Assembly: GCA_023437885.1 (NCBI GenBank)
Contig: JAEZFH010000478.1
Coordinates: forward strand, 1 to 10,587
Length of the DNA: 10,587 nucleotides
From: Bacillota bacterium
GTDB lineage: Bacteria > Bacillota > Clostridia > Lachnospirales > Lachnospiraceae
Direction of reading: 5' to 3'
Shown: in pieces, positions 1 to 6,056 of the stretch
Layout: each line of letters begins with the position of its first letter
How positions within the stretch are numbered: the stretch's first letter is position 1
The notes under the pieces: generated by a model
Told to the model about the DNA's origin: nothing
Databases searched by the model: none
Seen by the model: the letters and a program-made list of their open reading frames with translations, nothing else
Translations under genes and position numbers: made by a program

Positions 1-309
1 TGCCTGGGAGGGCGCGATTCCATGAATACTTCGAAAGGCGCGGTTAAAGGCGGTCGGTGAATCGTACCCGTATTTGAAGGAAACATCAATTACTTTACTG
101 TTATCACTTCGCAGCTCCTCTGCTGCCAGAGACATTTTCCTTCTCCGGATGTACTCGGATAAAGGGATACCGGTCATATAAGCAAACATCCGCTGAAAGT
201 GGTAGGTGTTGCAGCAAGCGATCCTGGCAGCGGTATCCAGGCGGATCTCGTTACTGAGATTATCCTCAATATAGTTAATTGCACGATTAAAATGTTCGAT
301 CCATTCCAT
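1..309 (-). CDS. AraC-family transcriptional regulator, N-terminal part (cut by window edge)
   Basis: The minus strand is open from an ATG at 309 to the window edge, giving 103 residues. They form a complete AraC/XylS DNA-binding domain. The first helix-turn-helix includes the stretch AARIACCNTYHFQRMF (residues 27-42), followed by GIPLSEYIRRRKMSLAAEEL. The second covers IDVSFKYGYDSPTAFNRAFR (74-93). The DNA-binding domain sits at the very N terminus, and the protein begins MEWIEHFNRAINYIEDNL. This is the layout of the Rob/GyrI-like subgroup, which carries an effector-binding domain after the HTH; that part lies outside the window. Two ATGs are possible. The one at 315 lies 1 nt from the AAAGGAG site and the one at 309 lies 7 nt from it, so 309 is preferred. 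The effector and target genes cannot be read from this fragment. Confidence 0.9.
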   Translation of the reverse strand, partial: MEWIEHFNRAINYIEDNLSNEIRLDTAARIACCNTYHFQRMFAYMTGIPLSEYIRRRKMSLAAEELRSDNSKVIDVSFKYGYDSPTAFNRAFRSIHGIAPSQA

Positions 310-580
310 TGTCATGCTCCTTTCGTATGATACCATATTATTCCCCCGCGAACCTCTGATTCTCTGCCGGATAAAGCGAGGAAGCGGAGAAATCCGTGGG
401 GCTGCGCAGTACTTCCGGTACGGATAAACCCAGCTTTTGGGATAATATTCATAATTAAATATAGCATATCTGCGCAAATAATCAACCGGCAGCTGTAATT
501 AATATCCGTACGGTCGGAGAGGAATGCAGACGTAAAAGGCATCCTCCGAATTAAGGCATTTACCAAATCCTGATATTGTA
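310..580. other. Intergenic region upstream of the AraC-type gene, no gene supported
   Basis: This stretch lies between the regulator and the repeat cluster. The only gene-related element I can support is the AAAGGAG ribosome site of the AraC-type gene, about 317-323 on the minus strand. An 84-codon minus-strand reading frame (312-566) starts with TTG behind a weak site. Its protein resembles no family I know and its stop overlaps the regulator's start region, so I treat it as noncoding. No promoter with good -35 and -10 boxes was found for the regulator. Confidence 0.5.
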
Positions 581-644
581 ATATAATAAGCGTAGTGAAC
601 GGGCTGCAAGCTTGCTTGCAAGCCCGTGAGCGTAGCGAAGATCA

Positions 645-672
645 TGAACATGTTTTTTGTTCATGATATAAT
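645..672 (+). promoter_or_regulatory. Possible promoter in repeat unit boundary 1/2
   Basis: TGAACA (645-650), a 16-nt spacer and a perfect TATAAT (667-672) point toward tldD. The -35 matches consensus at only four of six positions. The 10-bp dyad of the repeat covers the -35, spacer and first base of the -10, so a protein or a cruciform on the dyad would affect it. Inference from sequence only. Confidence 0.35.
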
Positions 673-729
673 AAGCGTAGTGAGCATACTGCAAGCTTGC
701 TTGTTAGCCCGTGAGTGTAGCGAAGATCA

Positions 730-757
730 TGAACATGTTTTTTGTTCATGATATAAT
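730..757 (+). promoter_or_regulatory. tldD: Possible tldD-proximal promoter in repeat unit boundary 2/3
   Basis: This has the same arrangement as the upstream copy: TGAACA (730-735), 16-nt spacer, TATAAT (752-757). It would start transcription near 764, about 55 bases before the tldD GTG. It is the closest promoter-like element to tldD. The embedded dyad (726-735 with 743-752) could act as an operator. Confidence 0.4.
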
Positions 758-819
758 AAGCGTAGTGAGCATACTGCAAGCTTGCAATTAAATTATTTTT
801 AATGACAGGAGGTAAGCTG

Positions 820-2235
820 GTGAAAACTAAAGGTTCAGAGTTTCTGAGAAGGAGTAAGCCATTTCTGCGTAAGCTCATTGATTTACTGAACAGGGAATAC
901 AAATATGTATCCATCCTCGGCACCGATACTCGGGGTAAGGTATACAGGGTATCCAATACCGGAACGGAAGTAACGGATATCATGCTTGCGGAGCGCGGCT
1001 TTGTTGTAAGAATACATAACGGAGTAAATTATTCCGAATATTCCTTTAATGAGATCAATGAAGATAACATACCCGAGATTGCTATGGAAATAAAGGAAAA
1101 GTTACACAAGATATCGGGTGACATTAACGTCAATGCTTATGAGATGATAGAGGAAGAAGAACTGGTGAAGCAGTTCTTCAGTGAGACCGAGATTGACCCG
1201 GAGAGCATCAGTTCCGAGGAAATCATCAACAGGCTGACCGGGATTAAGGATATGGGCTGCAAAATATCCGGCCTGGTTGTGAATTACCGGGCCGGCTTTA
1301 ACTATACCCATGTGTCAAAGCTGTTTTTATCTGCAAAAAAGGATTTGGAGCAGTCTTATGTGACCAGTGAGGCATCTCAATTTTGTGTTGCGAGAAGAGG
1401 GGCCAGGACGAAATACTATTTTGAATCCTCCACCGGGATGACAGGTTATGAGATTATGAAGGCCATGGAGGAAAGTTGTCCTTATGTGGTGGAACAGTGT
1501 ATCCGTCTGCTGGATGCAAAGCCGGCGATCCCGGGCGAATATGATATCATCTGTGCACCGGACATCACCGGATTAATTGCCCATGAGGCCTTCGGACATG
1601 GAGTGGAGATGGATATGTTCGTAAAAGGAAGAGCAAAGGGAGCGGAATATATCGGCAAGCAGGTTGCCTCCCCGGTCACAACGATGCATGACGGTGCGGC
1701 GGCTGCGCAGCATGTGTCTTCCTATCTCTTTGACGATGAAGGAACGCTGGGGACGGATACCGTCGTCATTCAGGACGGTATCCTTAAGAACGGTATCTCG
1801 GATCTGCTTTCTGCACTTAAGCTTGGATCCACGCCCACCGGCAATGGTAAGAGACAGTCCTTTGAGCGTAAAGCCTATGCCAGAATGACGAATACCTTCT
1901 TTGCGGCGGGTAAGGACAAATACGAGGATATGCTGGCATCCATCAAGTTTGGCTACCAGATTGAGAGATATTACAGCGGCATGGAGGACCCGAAGAATTG
2001 GGGAATCCAATGCATTGCCCTGATTGGCAGAGAGATCGTGGATGGGAAGCTGACCGGCAATCTGATCTCCCCGGTGGTAATGACCGGCTTTGTACCGGAT
2101 TTATTGCAATCGATCTCCATGCTGTCCGGAGAGGTAGAGCTGGAAGGCAGCGGATACTGCGGCAAGGGATATAAGGAATATGTAAGGACCTCGAATGGAG
2201 GACCTTACATCAAAGCGAAAGTGAGGTTGGGATAA
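820..2235 (+). CDS. tldD: TldD metalloprotease, catalytic subunit
   Basis: TldD is the zinc-binding subunit of the TldD/TldE heterodimer. In enterobacteria this cytosolic complex cleaves peptides, including the leader of microcin B17 and the antitoxin CcdA. The 471-residue product has the family's normal length. The metal motif HEAFGH is at residues 255-260, in the context GLIAHEAFGHGVEMD, with its two His and one Glu intact. A conserved C-terminal GSGYCGKG supplies a Cys at 447, corresponding to the third metal ligand known in the E. coli enzyme. An ATG exists at 802, but the frame then runs through the ribosome site AGGAGGT (807-813), which lies 6 nt before a GTG at 820; that GTG is the chosen start. 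The gene overlaps tldE by one base. The natural substrate is unknown, and no RiPP precursor is visible nearby. Confidence 0.95.
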   Translation: MKTKGSEFLRRSKPFLRKLIDLLNREYKYVSILGTDTRGKVYRVSNTGTEVTDIMLAERGFVVRIHNGVNYSEYSFNEINEDNIPEIAMEIKEKLHKISGDINVNAYEMIEEEELVKQFFSETEIDPESISSEEIINRLTGIKDMGCKISGLVVNYRAGFNYTHVSKLFLSAKKDLEQSYVTSEASQFCVARRGARTKYYFESSTGMTGYEIMKAMEESCPYVVEQCIRLLDAKPAIPGEYDIICAPDITGLIAHEAFGHGVEMDMFVKGRAKGAEYIGKQVASPVTTMHDGAAAAQHVSSYLFDDEGTLGTDTVVIQDGILKNGISDLLSALKLGSTPTGNGKRQSFERKAYARMTNTFFAAGKDKYEDMLASIKFGYQIERYYSGMEDPKNWGIQCIALIGREIVDGKLTGNLISPVVMTGFVPDLLQSISMLSGEVELEGSGYCGKGYKEYVRTSNGGPYIKAKVRLG

Positions 2236-3539
2236 TGCTGGAGCTGATTAAGAAAATCCTCATGAACCAAAAGGGGATCTCAGGTTATAAAATTTGTGAG
2301 ACCCGGATACAATCCAATGAGCTCTTTTTCGTAAAGAAGAATGTGGATATGGACCGTGCGAAAAATGTACATCACTTTAATATCACGGTATACGCGGATT
2401 TTGCGGAGGAGGGTGTCAATTACCGGGGCTCCGCTGATACTGGGCTCCATCCAACGATGAATGAAGAGGAAATTGAAGAGGCAGTACAGGAAGCGGTGCT
2501 GGCAGCCAGGTTAGTTAAGAATCCTTATTACCCCCTGGCAAAACCGTCGGCAGCAGAGGCTGAACTGCCGCTCAGTAATTTTGCCAAGGAAAGTCCGGAT
2601 TACTGGATGAATGAAATAACAAAAGCGATTTATCGAAATGATGTCTATGAAAAGGGTGGAATCAATTCCTGTGAAATATTCCTGGACAAGACAACAACCA
2701 GAATTGTGAATTCCGAAGGGGTTGACGTGCAAAAGGAAGGATATCATAGCATGGTGGAATTCATTACCGTCTGGAAGGAAGAGGGCGAGGAGATTGAGCT
2801 GTACCGCCGGATTGATTGCTCGGAATTTGATGCCGAGCTGCTGGCAGAAGAGGTAAAGACGATGATCGCCATCTGCAGAGAGCGGGCCACCGCAGGTAGC
2901 ACACCGGCTCTGGGGACCTCCAACGTACTGCTTACCAGAGAAGCAGTGAAGGAGTTCTTCTCTTATTATAGCTTTATGAGCAGCGGAGCCTCCATCTATA
3001 ATCATTCTTCTACCTGGAAGATAGGAGATAAGATGCAGGGAGAGGAGGTAAAAGGGGATAAATTAACCCTTACCCTGGACCCACTCCTCAAGAATTCTAC
3101 AGCTTCGGAAAGCTTTGATTCGGATGGATTTATGGTAAAGCCGGTAACAATCATTGAGCAGGGAGAGTTAAAGCGGTACAGCGCAGACACAAGATACGCA
3201 CATTATCTTGAGATTATGCCCACGGGCAGGATCGGTAACCTGGTAGTGGCCGGCGGCAGCAGAGGGACAGAGGAATTAAAGCGGGAGCCTTATCTTATGA
3301 CCGCGGCGTTTTCTGACTTTACAGTGGATAGCCTGACCGGTGACTTCTGCGGCGAGATCCGGCTGGCCTGGTACTATGACGGTAAGTGTACGGTTCCGGT
3401 AACCGGAGGCTCGATCACAGGAAATATCAACGAGCTTCATCAGGAGATGTATCTTTCAAGGGAGCGGCAGAAGGACGATAATTTTGAAGGGCCGGAGATG
3501 CTCCTGCTTAAGAATGTTACAGTGGCGGGAATCGAATAA
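2235..3539 (+). CDS. tldE: TldE/PmbA-like subunit of the TldD/TldE protease
   Basis: This 434-residue protein follows tldD with a one-base TAATG overlap, so the two are almost certainly translationally coupled and made in equal amounts. It belongs to the same U62/PmbA-TldD superfamily but has no HExxxH motif, as expected of the non-catalytic partner, which closes the active-site cavity in the known heterodimer. Family hallmarks include GTSNVLLTREAVKEFFSYY in the middle and a Gly-rich C-terminal segment with RLAWYYDGKCTVPVTGG and GSITGNINEL. There is no signal peptide or membrane segment, consistent with a cytosolic complex. The ribosome site is weak (GAGG about 8 nt upstream, inside tldD), which fits coupling. 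Length is close to the usual 440-450. A strong terminator follows 64 bases downstream. Confidence 0.92.
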   Translation: MLELIKKILMNQKGISGYKICETRIQSNELFFVKKNVDMDRAKNVHHFNITVYADFAEEGVNYRGSADTGLHPTMNEEEIEEAVQEAVLAARLVKNPYYPLAKPSAAEAELPLSNFAKESPDYWMNEITKAIYRNDVYEKGGINSCEIFLDKTTTRIVNSEGVDVQKEGYHSMVEFITVWKEEGEEIELYRRIDCSEFDAELLAEEVKTMIAICRERATAGSTPALGTSNVLLTREAVKEFFSYYSFMSSGASIYNHSSTWKIGDKMQGEEVKGDKLTLTLDPLLKNSTASESFDSDGFMVKPVTIIEQGELKRYSADTRYAHYLEIMPTGRIGNLVVAGGSRGTEELKREPYLMTAAFSDFTVDSLTGDFCGEIRLAWYYDGKCTVPVTGGSITGNINELHQEMYLSRERQKDDNFEGPEMLLLKNVTVAGIE

Positions 3540-3603
3540 GGATGAGCATAAAGAAAGACTGGAAGAAGAGAAGATAACAGAGCTTCCCTCTGGTAAATAG
3601 AGA

Positions 3604-3643
3604 AGGAACTGCTTCATATATATCATGAAGCGGTTCCTTTTTT
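3604..3643 (+). terminator. Rho-independent terminator of the tldD-tldE operon
   Basis: A 14-bp stem, AGGAACTGCTTCAT paired with ATGAAGCGGTTCCT (one G-T wobble), encloses a 7-nt loop and is followed by a run of six T (3638-3643). It is placed correctly to end the tldD-tldE transcript. Confidence 0.9.
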
Positions 3644-3654
3644 GACTATCCGAA

Positions 3655-3720
3655 GGCAAGTGGCTTGCCGTTTACCGTTGTATTATCAAGCATAAGAGTG
3701 ACTCGCAAAGCGTGCCACTC
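3655..3720. repeat. Pair of intergenic hairpins downstream of the GNAT gene
   Basis: Two dyads lie between the convergent tldE and GNAT genes. One is a perfect 6-bp stem, GGCAAG-TGG-CTTGCC (3655-3669). The other is GAGTG...CACTC (3696-3720), an 11-position stem with one mismatch and one wobble around a three-base loop. Neither is followed by a T-tract on the minus strand, so they are poor candidates for the GNAT terminator. Their compact form, rich in GCAAG/CTTGC and CGCAAAGCG, recalls dispersed intergenic repeat elements. Confidence 0.45.
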
Positions 3721-3732
3721 GTTATCATTTTC

Positions 3733-4701
3733 CTAGACCGTAAAGTGATAATAATTCATTACGGACTGCTCTTTAAAGCCGCAGGATTGATAAAGGCGAA
3801 GGGCATTGCTGTTGGTACATACTACGTCCAGTTCATTTACCGGAATACCCTGCGCATCCAGCATTTGAAGAACCTCCTTCAAGGCACGCCGCCCATAACC
3901 CTGTTTACGATATCCCGGTAATATGCCGAAACCATAGAGAAAGGCGTAATGGTCTCCGTATTCAATATGGATTTTACCGATTACAGAGCCATCAAGCTCA
4001 ATCATGAAAGTCCGGCAATTCTCCTGTTGATCTTCGAGAGGACTGGGTTCCAGCGGCTCATCCGGTGCCGCTGTTTCTTCCGAAGAATGAAATAAGATTG
4101 CATTCTGACGAGCAATTTCCTGCTCATCTTCCTTTCTTGCAGGCCTCAGACGGAGAAGGGGGGAAGGCTCTGCTGTCTGCTTTGGATCAGTTACCACGGC
4201 GTTTTCTATTACCGGGGAAGCTTGTTCCGGAGAGGTGCGTTTCATTCGGTACTCTGAATGGGCATAGCCGTATTGCTTTGCCTTCAGATAATTCATACCG
4301 GCTTCGGAAGCATCATCTGAAAGGAGAAGCAATGTCTTATACCTGCCATGCCGGCATTCATATGCCGCCAGTGAAAGCAAGCGTCCGAACAGGCCCTGGT
4401 TTCGCCAGTCAGGATGTGTCATTCCGCACAGCTCCCCGGTCTCGTTGTCAAAGCAGGAGATACCAAGATAGGATACCAGCTCCTCATTGATATAATATAG
4501 AAATTCATCCTTACTGCCTGGATGCTTATGCCCGTCCTGAGCGGCAAGACTGCCGATATGGAGCTTATAATCCAGCTCCAGCTTGAGATTGATCCGATCC
4601 TGTGCACAGCATAAATCCATTAGCCGGCCAACGGAAGCGTATTCTTCCGGTGAGATATAATCAAGTAGCTTTATCATATGTATTTCCCGGGATTTAACCA
4701 T
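3733..4701 (-). CDS. Double-domain GNAT N-acetyltransferase
   Basis: The 322-residue protein holds two acetyltransferase folds in tandem. In the first half the acetyl-CoA loop is THPDWRNQGLFGRLL (about 95-109), followed by LLLLSDDASEAGMNYLKAKQYG, a typical motif B. A Pro/Glu-rich linker spans about 158-225. The second half carries FGILPGYRKQGYGRRAL (258-274) and then NSNALRLYQSCGFKEQ (298-312), a textbook GNAT C-terminal pattern. The second copy looks fully functional for CoA binding; the first has a less standard loop (RNQGLF) and may be catalytic or structural. The ATG at 4701 lies 10 nt from AAGGAG, slightly long. A later ATG at residue 9 has no ribosome site. The substrate (small molecule, peptide or protein N terminus) cannot be inferred. 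The gene is transcribed divergently from the cupin and convergently with tldE. Confidence 0.9.
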   Translation of the reverse strand: MVKSREIHMIKLLDYISPEEYASVGRLMDLCCAQDRINLKLELDYKLHIGSLAAQDGHKHPGSKDEFLYYINEELVSYLGISCFDNETGELCGMTHPDWRNQGLFGRLLSLAAYECRHGRYKTLLLLSDDASEAGMNYLKAKQYGYAHSEYRMKRTSPEQASPVIENAVVTDPKQTAEPSPLLRLRPARKEDEQEIARQNAILFHSSEETAAPDEPLEPSPLEDQQENCRTFMIELDGSVIGKIHIEYGDHYAFLYGFGILPGYRKQGYGRRALKEVLQMLDAQGIPVNELDVVCTNSNALRLYQSCGFKEQSVMNYYHFTV

Positions 4702-4755
4702 AATATGTAATCTCCTTTTTGCAGCATAAATAAAAACCTGGATTCAACACCTCAG

Positions 4756-4784
4756 ATTCTACCAAAAAAATAATGCTATGTAAA
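4756..4784 (-). promoter_or_regulatory. Sigma-A-type promoter of the GNAT gene
   Basis: On the minus strand TTTACA (4784-4779), a 17-nt spacer and TAGAAT (4761-4756) match sigma-A consensus well. The expected start lies about 45-50 bases before the ATG at 4701. Confidence 0.7.
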
Positions 4785-4805
4785 ACAATACTTAAAATTG
4801 TTAAT

Positions 4806-4829
4806 TAGATAGATTAGTAGATAGATTAG
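4806..4829. repeat. 12-bp perfect tandem duplication between divergent genes
   Basis: TAGATAGATTAG occurs twice without a gap (4806-4817 and 4818-4829), in an AT-rich stretch between the GNAT promoter and the cupin upstream region. It may be a slippage product or a pair of direct-repeat binding sites; the sequence alone does not decide. Confidence 0.6.
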
Positions 4830-4840
4830 AATAATTAAAA

Positions 4841-4867
4841 TTTCACATATCCTCTGTTATTGTGAAA
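4841..4867. promoter_or_regulatory. Inverted repeat TTTCACA-N13-TGTGAAA, possible operator
   Basis: Two perfect 7-bp half sites (4841-4847 and 4861-4867) are separated by 13 bases. The repeat overlaps and precedes the likely -35 region of the cupin promoter, as expected of an operator. It could also form a hairpin if transcribed. The cognate regulator is unknown. Confidence 0.45.
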
Positions 4868-4874
4868 GAGGTTG

Positions 4875-4883
4875 TGCTATGAT
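4875..4883 (+). promoter_or_regulatory. Possible extended -10 promoter for the cupin gene
   Basis: TGCTATGAT at 4875-4883 fits the TGn-TATAAT extended -10 form with one mismatch in the hexamer. No good -35 lies 16-18 bases upstream, which such promoters tolerate. The start would be near 4890, giving a leader of about 130 bases before the cupin ATG. Confidence 0.4.
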
Positions 4884-4898
4884 TAATTTCATGAAAGT

Positions 4899-5045
4899 AT
4901 GGAAGAAAGCCGGAATGATATTTCGGAGACCTTGCAGGGTGATGCAAAGCCCGGAAGGTTGAAGAAGCGGTCAAATGTTATGACTGGTACGCCGCAGGGA
5001 CGGCAGATGGAGGATGGGGATGAGAATTCAAGAGGTACCGTTTAG
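4899..5045 (+). CDS. Possible small leader ORF (48 aa) overlapping the cupin start, doubtful
   Basis: An ATG at 4899 opens 48 codons ending in TAG at 5043-5045, out of frame with and overlapping the cupin gene by 26 bases. The product begins MEESRNDISETLQGDAKPGR and is hydrophilic and highly charged, without a recognisable domain. No Shine-Dalgarno sequence precedes it, and it would start only about ten bases after the predicted transcription start. A competing 27-codon frame at 4879-4962 (start behind GAGG) overlaps it. I list it because it fills an otherwise empty 318-base gap, but it is probably not a real gene. Confidence 0.15.
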   Translation: MEESRNDISETLQGDAKPGRLKKRSNVMTGTPQGRQMEDGDENSRGTV

Positions 5046-5370
5046 CACAATTGATTGGAATGCAATGCCGCCCAAAGCGGTTCCGGGATCTACCGGAGAG
5101 GCATATATCAGGAATTTTGAGGTGGGAAATCTGAGAGTAAGAATGGTGGAATACTCTCAGGGATATTCGGCGGAGCAATGGCGCACCAGGGGGCATGTGG
5201 CTCTTGTTCTGGATGGTGAGCTGACGCTGCAGCTGAAGGATGGCAGAACGATAATTATGAAGCCGGGCTGCAGCTTCCAGGCAAGCGAGGATATGGAGCC
5301 GCACCGCTTTGCTACACAGGTTGGGGCTATCCTGTTTATTGTGGATCAGTCCTGTTCAGAAGAAGATTGA
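5020..5370 (+). CDS. Small DHCW-motif-type cupin protein
   Basis: This 116-residue single-domain cupin resembles the family known as DHCW motif cupin fold proteins: IDWNAM near the N terminus, NLRVRMVEYSQGY (37-49), a GH turn with VLDGELTLQLKDGRTIIMKPG, and a late SEDMEPHRFATQVGAILFIVD. These proteins are about 110 residues, soluble and of unknown function. The segment that normally reads like DHWC reads AEQWRTRGH here (51-59), so the Asp, His and Cys are replaced; His59 and His95 remain. An ATG at 5014 directly abuts GGAGG (5009-5013). The ATG at 5020 is 6 nt away and is the chosen start. The gene is followed by a hairpin terminator shared with the convergent neighbour. Ligand and reaction are unknown, and metal binding is uncertain. 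Confidence 0.8.
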   Translation: MRIQEVPFSTIDWNAMPPKAVPGSTGEAYIRNFEVGNLRVRMVEYSQGYSAEQWRTRGHVALVLDGELTLQLKDGRTIIMKPGCSFQASEDMEPHRFATQVGAILFIVDQSCSEED

Positions 5371-5393
5371 CCTGCAAGAACGGAGGGACGCAT

Positions 5394-5543
5394 ATGGCAT
5401 GGAAGGAACCCACAAACAGAAACAATGAATATAGAGATATAGTAAAAATAATAGGAATGTGGTATATGCTGATAATCAACAGCATTGCCACATTCCTTTT
5501 ATCTTCGGGACGATTCGAAACGGTATCCGTGCGCACGGATTGA
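5394..5543 (+). CDS. Possible 49-aa ORF across the terminator, doubtful
   Basis: An ATG at 5394 lies 7 nt after a good GGAGG (5382-5386) and 23 bases after the cupin stop. It opens 49 codons beginning MAWKEPTNRNNEYRD, with a hydrophobic middle (IIGMWYMLIINSIATFLL), ending in TGA at 5541-5543. The ribosome site is attractive, but the hydrophobic middle is encoded by the arms of the terminator hairpin at 5453-5497. That makes the ORF more likely a chance reading than a membrane peptide. Confidence 0.22.
   Translation: MAWKEPTNRNNEYRDIVKIIGMWYMLIINSIATFLLSSGRFETVSVRTD
5453..5500. terminator. Bidirectional terminator between cupin and the convergent small membrane protein gene
   Basis: AGGAATGTGG (5453-5462) pairs perfectly with CCACATTCCT (5488-5497). 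The stem continues inward with ATGCTG (5466-5471) and CAGCAT (5480-5485) around an 8-nt loop. T-rich tails follow on both strands: CCTTTTAT on plus, TATTATTTTTAC on minus. This placement suits termination of both the plus-strand cupin and the minus-strand gene ending at 5559. Confidence 0.75.
5525..5540. repeat. Perfect 16-bp palindrome
   Basis: ATCCGTGCGCACGGAT is its own reverse complement. It has no loop and no T-tract and lies between two convergent genes, so a role in initiation is unlikely. It could be a protein-binding site or chance. Confidence 0.4.
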
Positions 5544-5558
5544 AAAGGACGAAAAAAG

Positions 5559-5969
5559 TCAATACTGCTTGGGGGGTTTGATATATCCCCAATAGTTATT
5601 ATTGCTATTATAGTTATTGGGATTATAATTATTGTTATTATAATTATTGTATCGCCCCGAGGCGTTGTTCGGATTTTGAATTGACATTTCTTCATTGGCC
5701 GGAATATCTTGTCCGAGATTGTCTGGTCTGGTCGGAGCAGGTCTGGTTGGAGTGGAACTGGTTGGAGCAGTTCTGGCCGGAGTATCCTTTACTGTTTCTG
5801 CAAGAGGCTTTTCTTTGACCTTTCGAAGTTTTCTGCGTGGGTTAATAGTATATCCTATCATGTAGCCGAGCAGGAAAAAAACTACAATGAATGCAATAAA
5901 GAACAGATAAAAATTCGTACTGGTAATCGGCAGGATGGAGGCGGTGGCGAACATGACAAATTCTTTCAA
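5559..5969 (-). CDS. Small single-pass membrane protein with Asn/Tyr-rich tail
   Basis: I do not recognise a family for this 136-residue protein. Residues 20-41 (FYLFFIAFIVVFFLLGYMIG and neighbours) form one clear transmembrane helix, followed by a basic stop-transfer patch, RRKLRKVKEK (45-54). By the positive-inside rule the C terminus faces the cytoplasm. Residues 55-82 are rich in Pro, Thr and Ala (TAPTSSTPTRPAPTRP). The tail, about 107-128, is almost only Asn and Tyr before WGYIKPPKQY. The tail looks intrinsically disordered and prone to assemble. The start is a TTG at 5969 with AAAGGGG about 9 nt upstream; the first ATG (5954) lacks a ribosome site. The gene stands alone, divergent from the DUF3298 gene. 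Function is unknown; the composition is typical of fast-evolving proteins. Confidence 0.7.
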   Translation of the reverse strand: MKEFVMFATASILPITSTNFYLFFIAFIVVFFLLGYMIGYTINPRRKLRKVKEKPLAETVKDTPARTAPTSSTPTRPAPTRPDNLGQDIPANEEMSIQNPNNASGRYNNYNNNNYNPNNYNSNNNYWGYIKPPKQY

Positions 5970-6056
5970 ATGAAAGCACCCCTTTACAATTTATTCACTA
6001 TCTATATATGCGGCGAAGCCTTTAAAAGTGACAGATTCGACAAAGAATTCTCATCA

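Larger units (their letters stand above)
581..785. repeat. 85-bp tandem repeat, two full copies plus a 35-bp partial copy
   Basis: The units are 581-665, 666-750 and a truncated 751-785. Each starts ATATAATAAGCGTAGTGA and each full copy ends in TTTTTTGTTCATG. Copies 1 and 2 agree except around 600-621 versus 685-706, plus one base in GAGCGTAG/GAGTGTAG. Each full unit contains a perfect 10-bp inverted repeat, ATCATGAACA - 7 nt - TGTTCATGAT, at 641-667 and 726-752. Copy 1 also has a second hairpin at 599-627. No protein-coding or transposase signal is present, so this is a small intergenic repeat family, possibly MITE- or REP-like. The partial third copy lies just before tldD. Confidence 0.9.

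Noticed and set aside
312..566. 84-codon minus-strand reading frame in the gap beside the AraC-type gene
   Set aside because: TTG start with a weak site, no family resemblance, ends across the regulator's start, and its Arg/Ser/Gly-rich composition looks like translated noncoding DNA.
581..785. CRISPR array
   Set aside because: The units are directly abutting 85-bp copies without variable spacers and no cas gene is near.
802..819. ATG at 802 as tldD start
   Set aside because: It would place the AGGAGGT ribosome site inside the coding region; the GTG at 820 is ideally spaced from it.
642..983. 113-codon minus-strand frame with an internally repeated peptide
   Set aside because: The repetition simply reflects the 85-bp DNA repeat, and the rest is antisense to tldD.
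4879..4962. 27-codon ORF starting MINFMKVWKKAG
   Set aside because: It overlaps the likely -10 box of the cupin promoter, so its start would lie upstream of the transcript start. No conserved feature seen.
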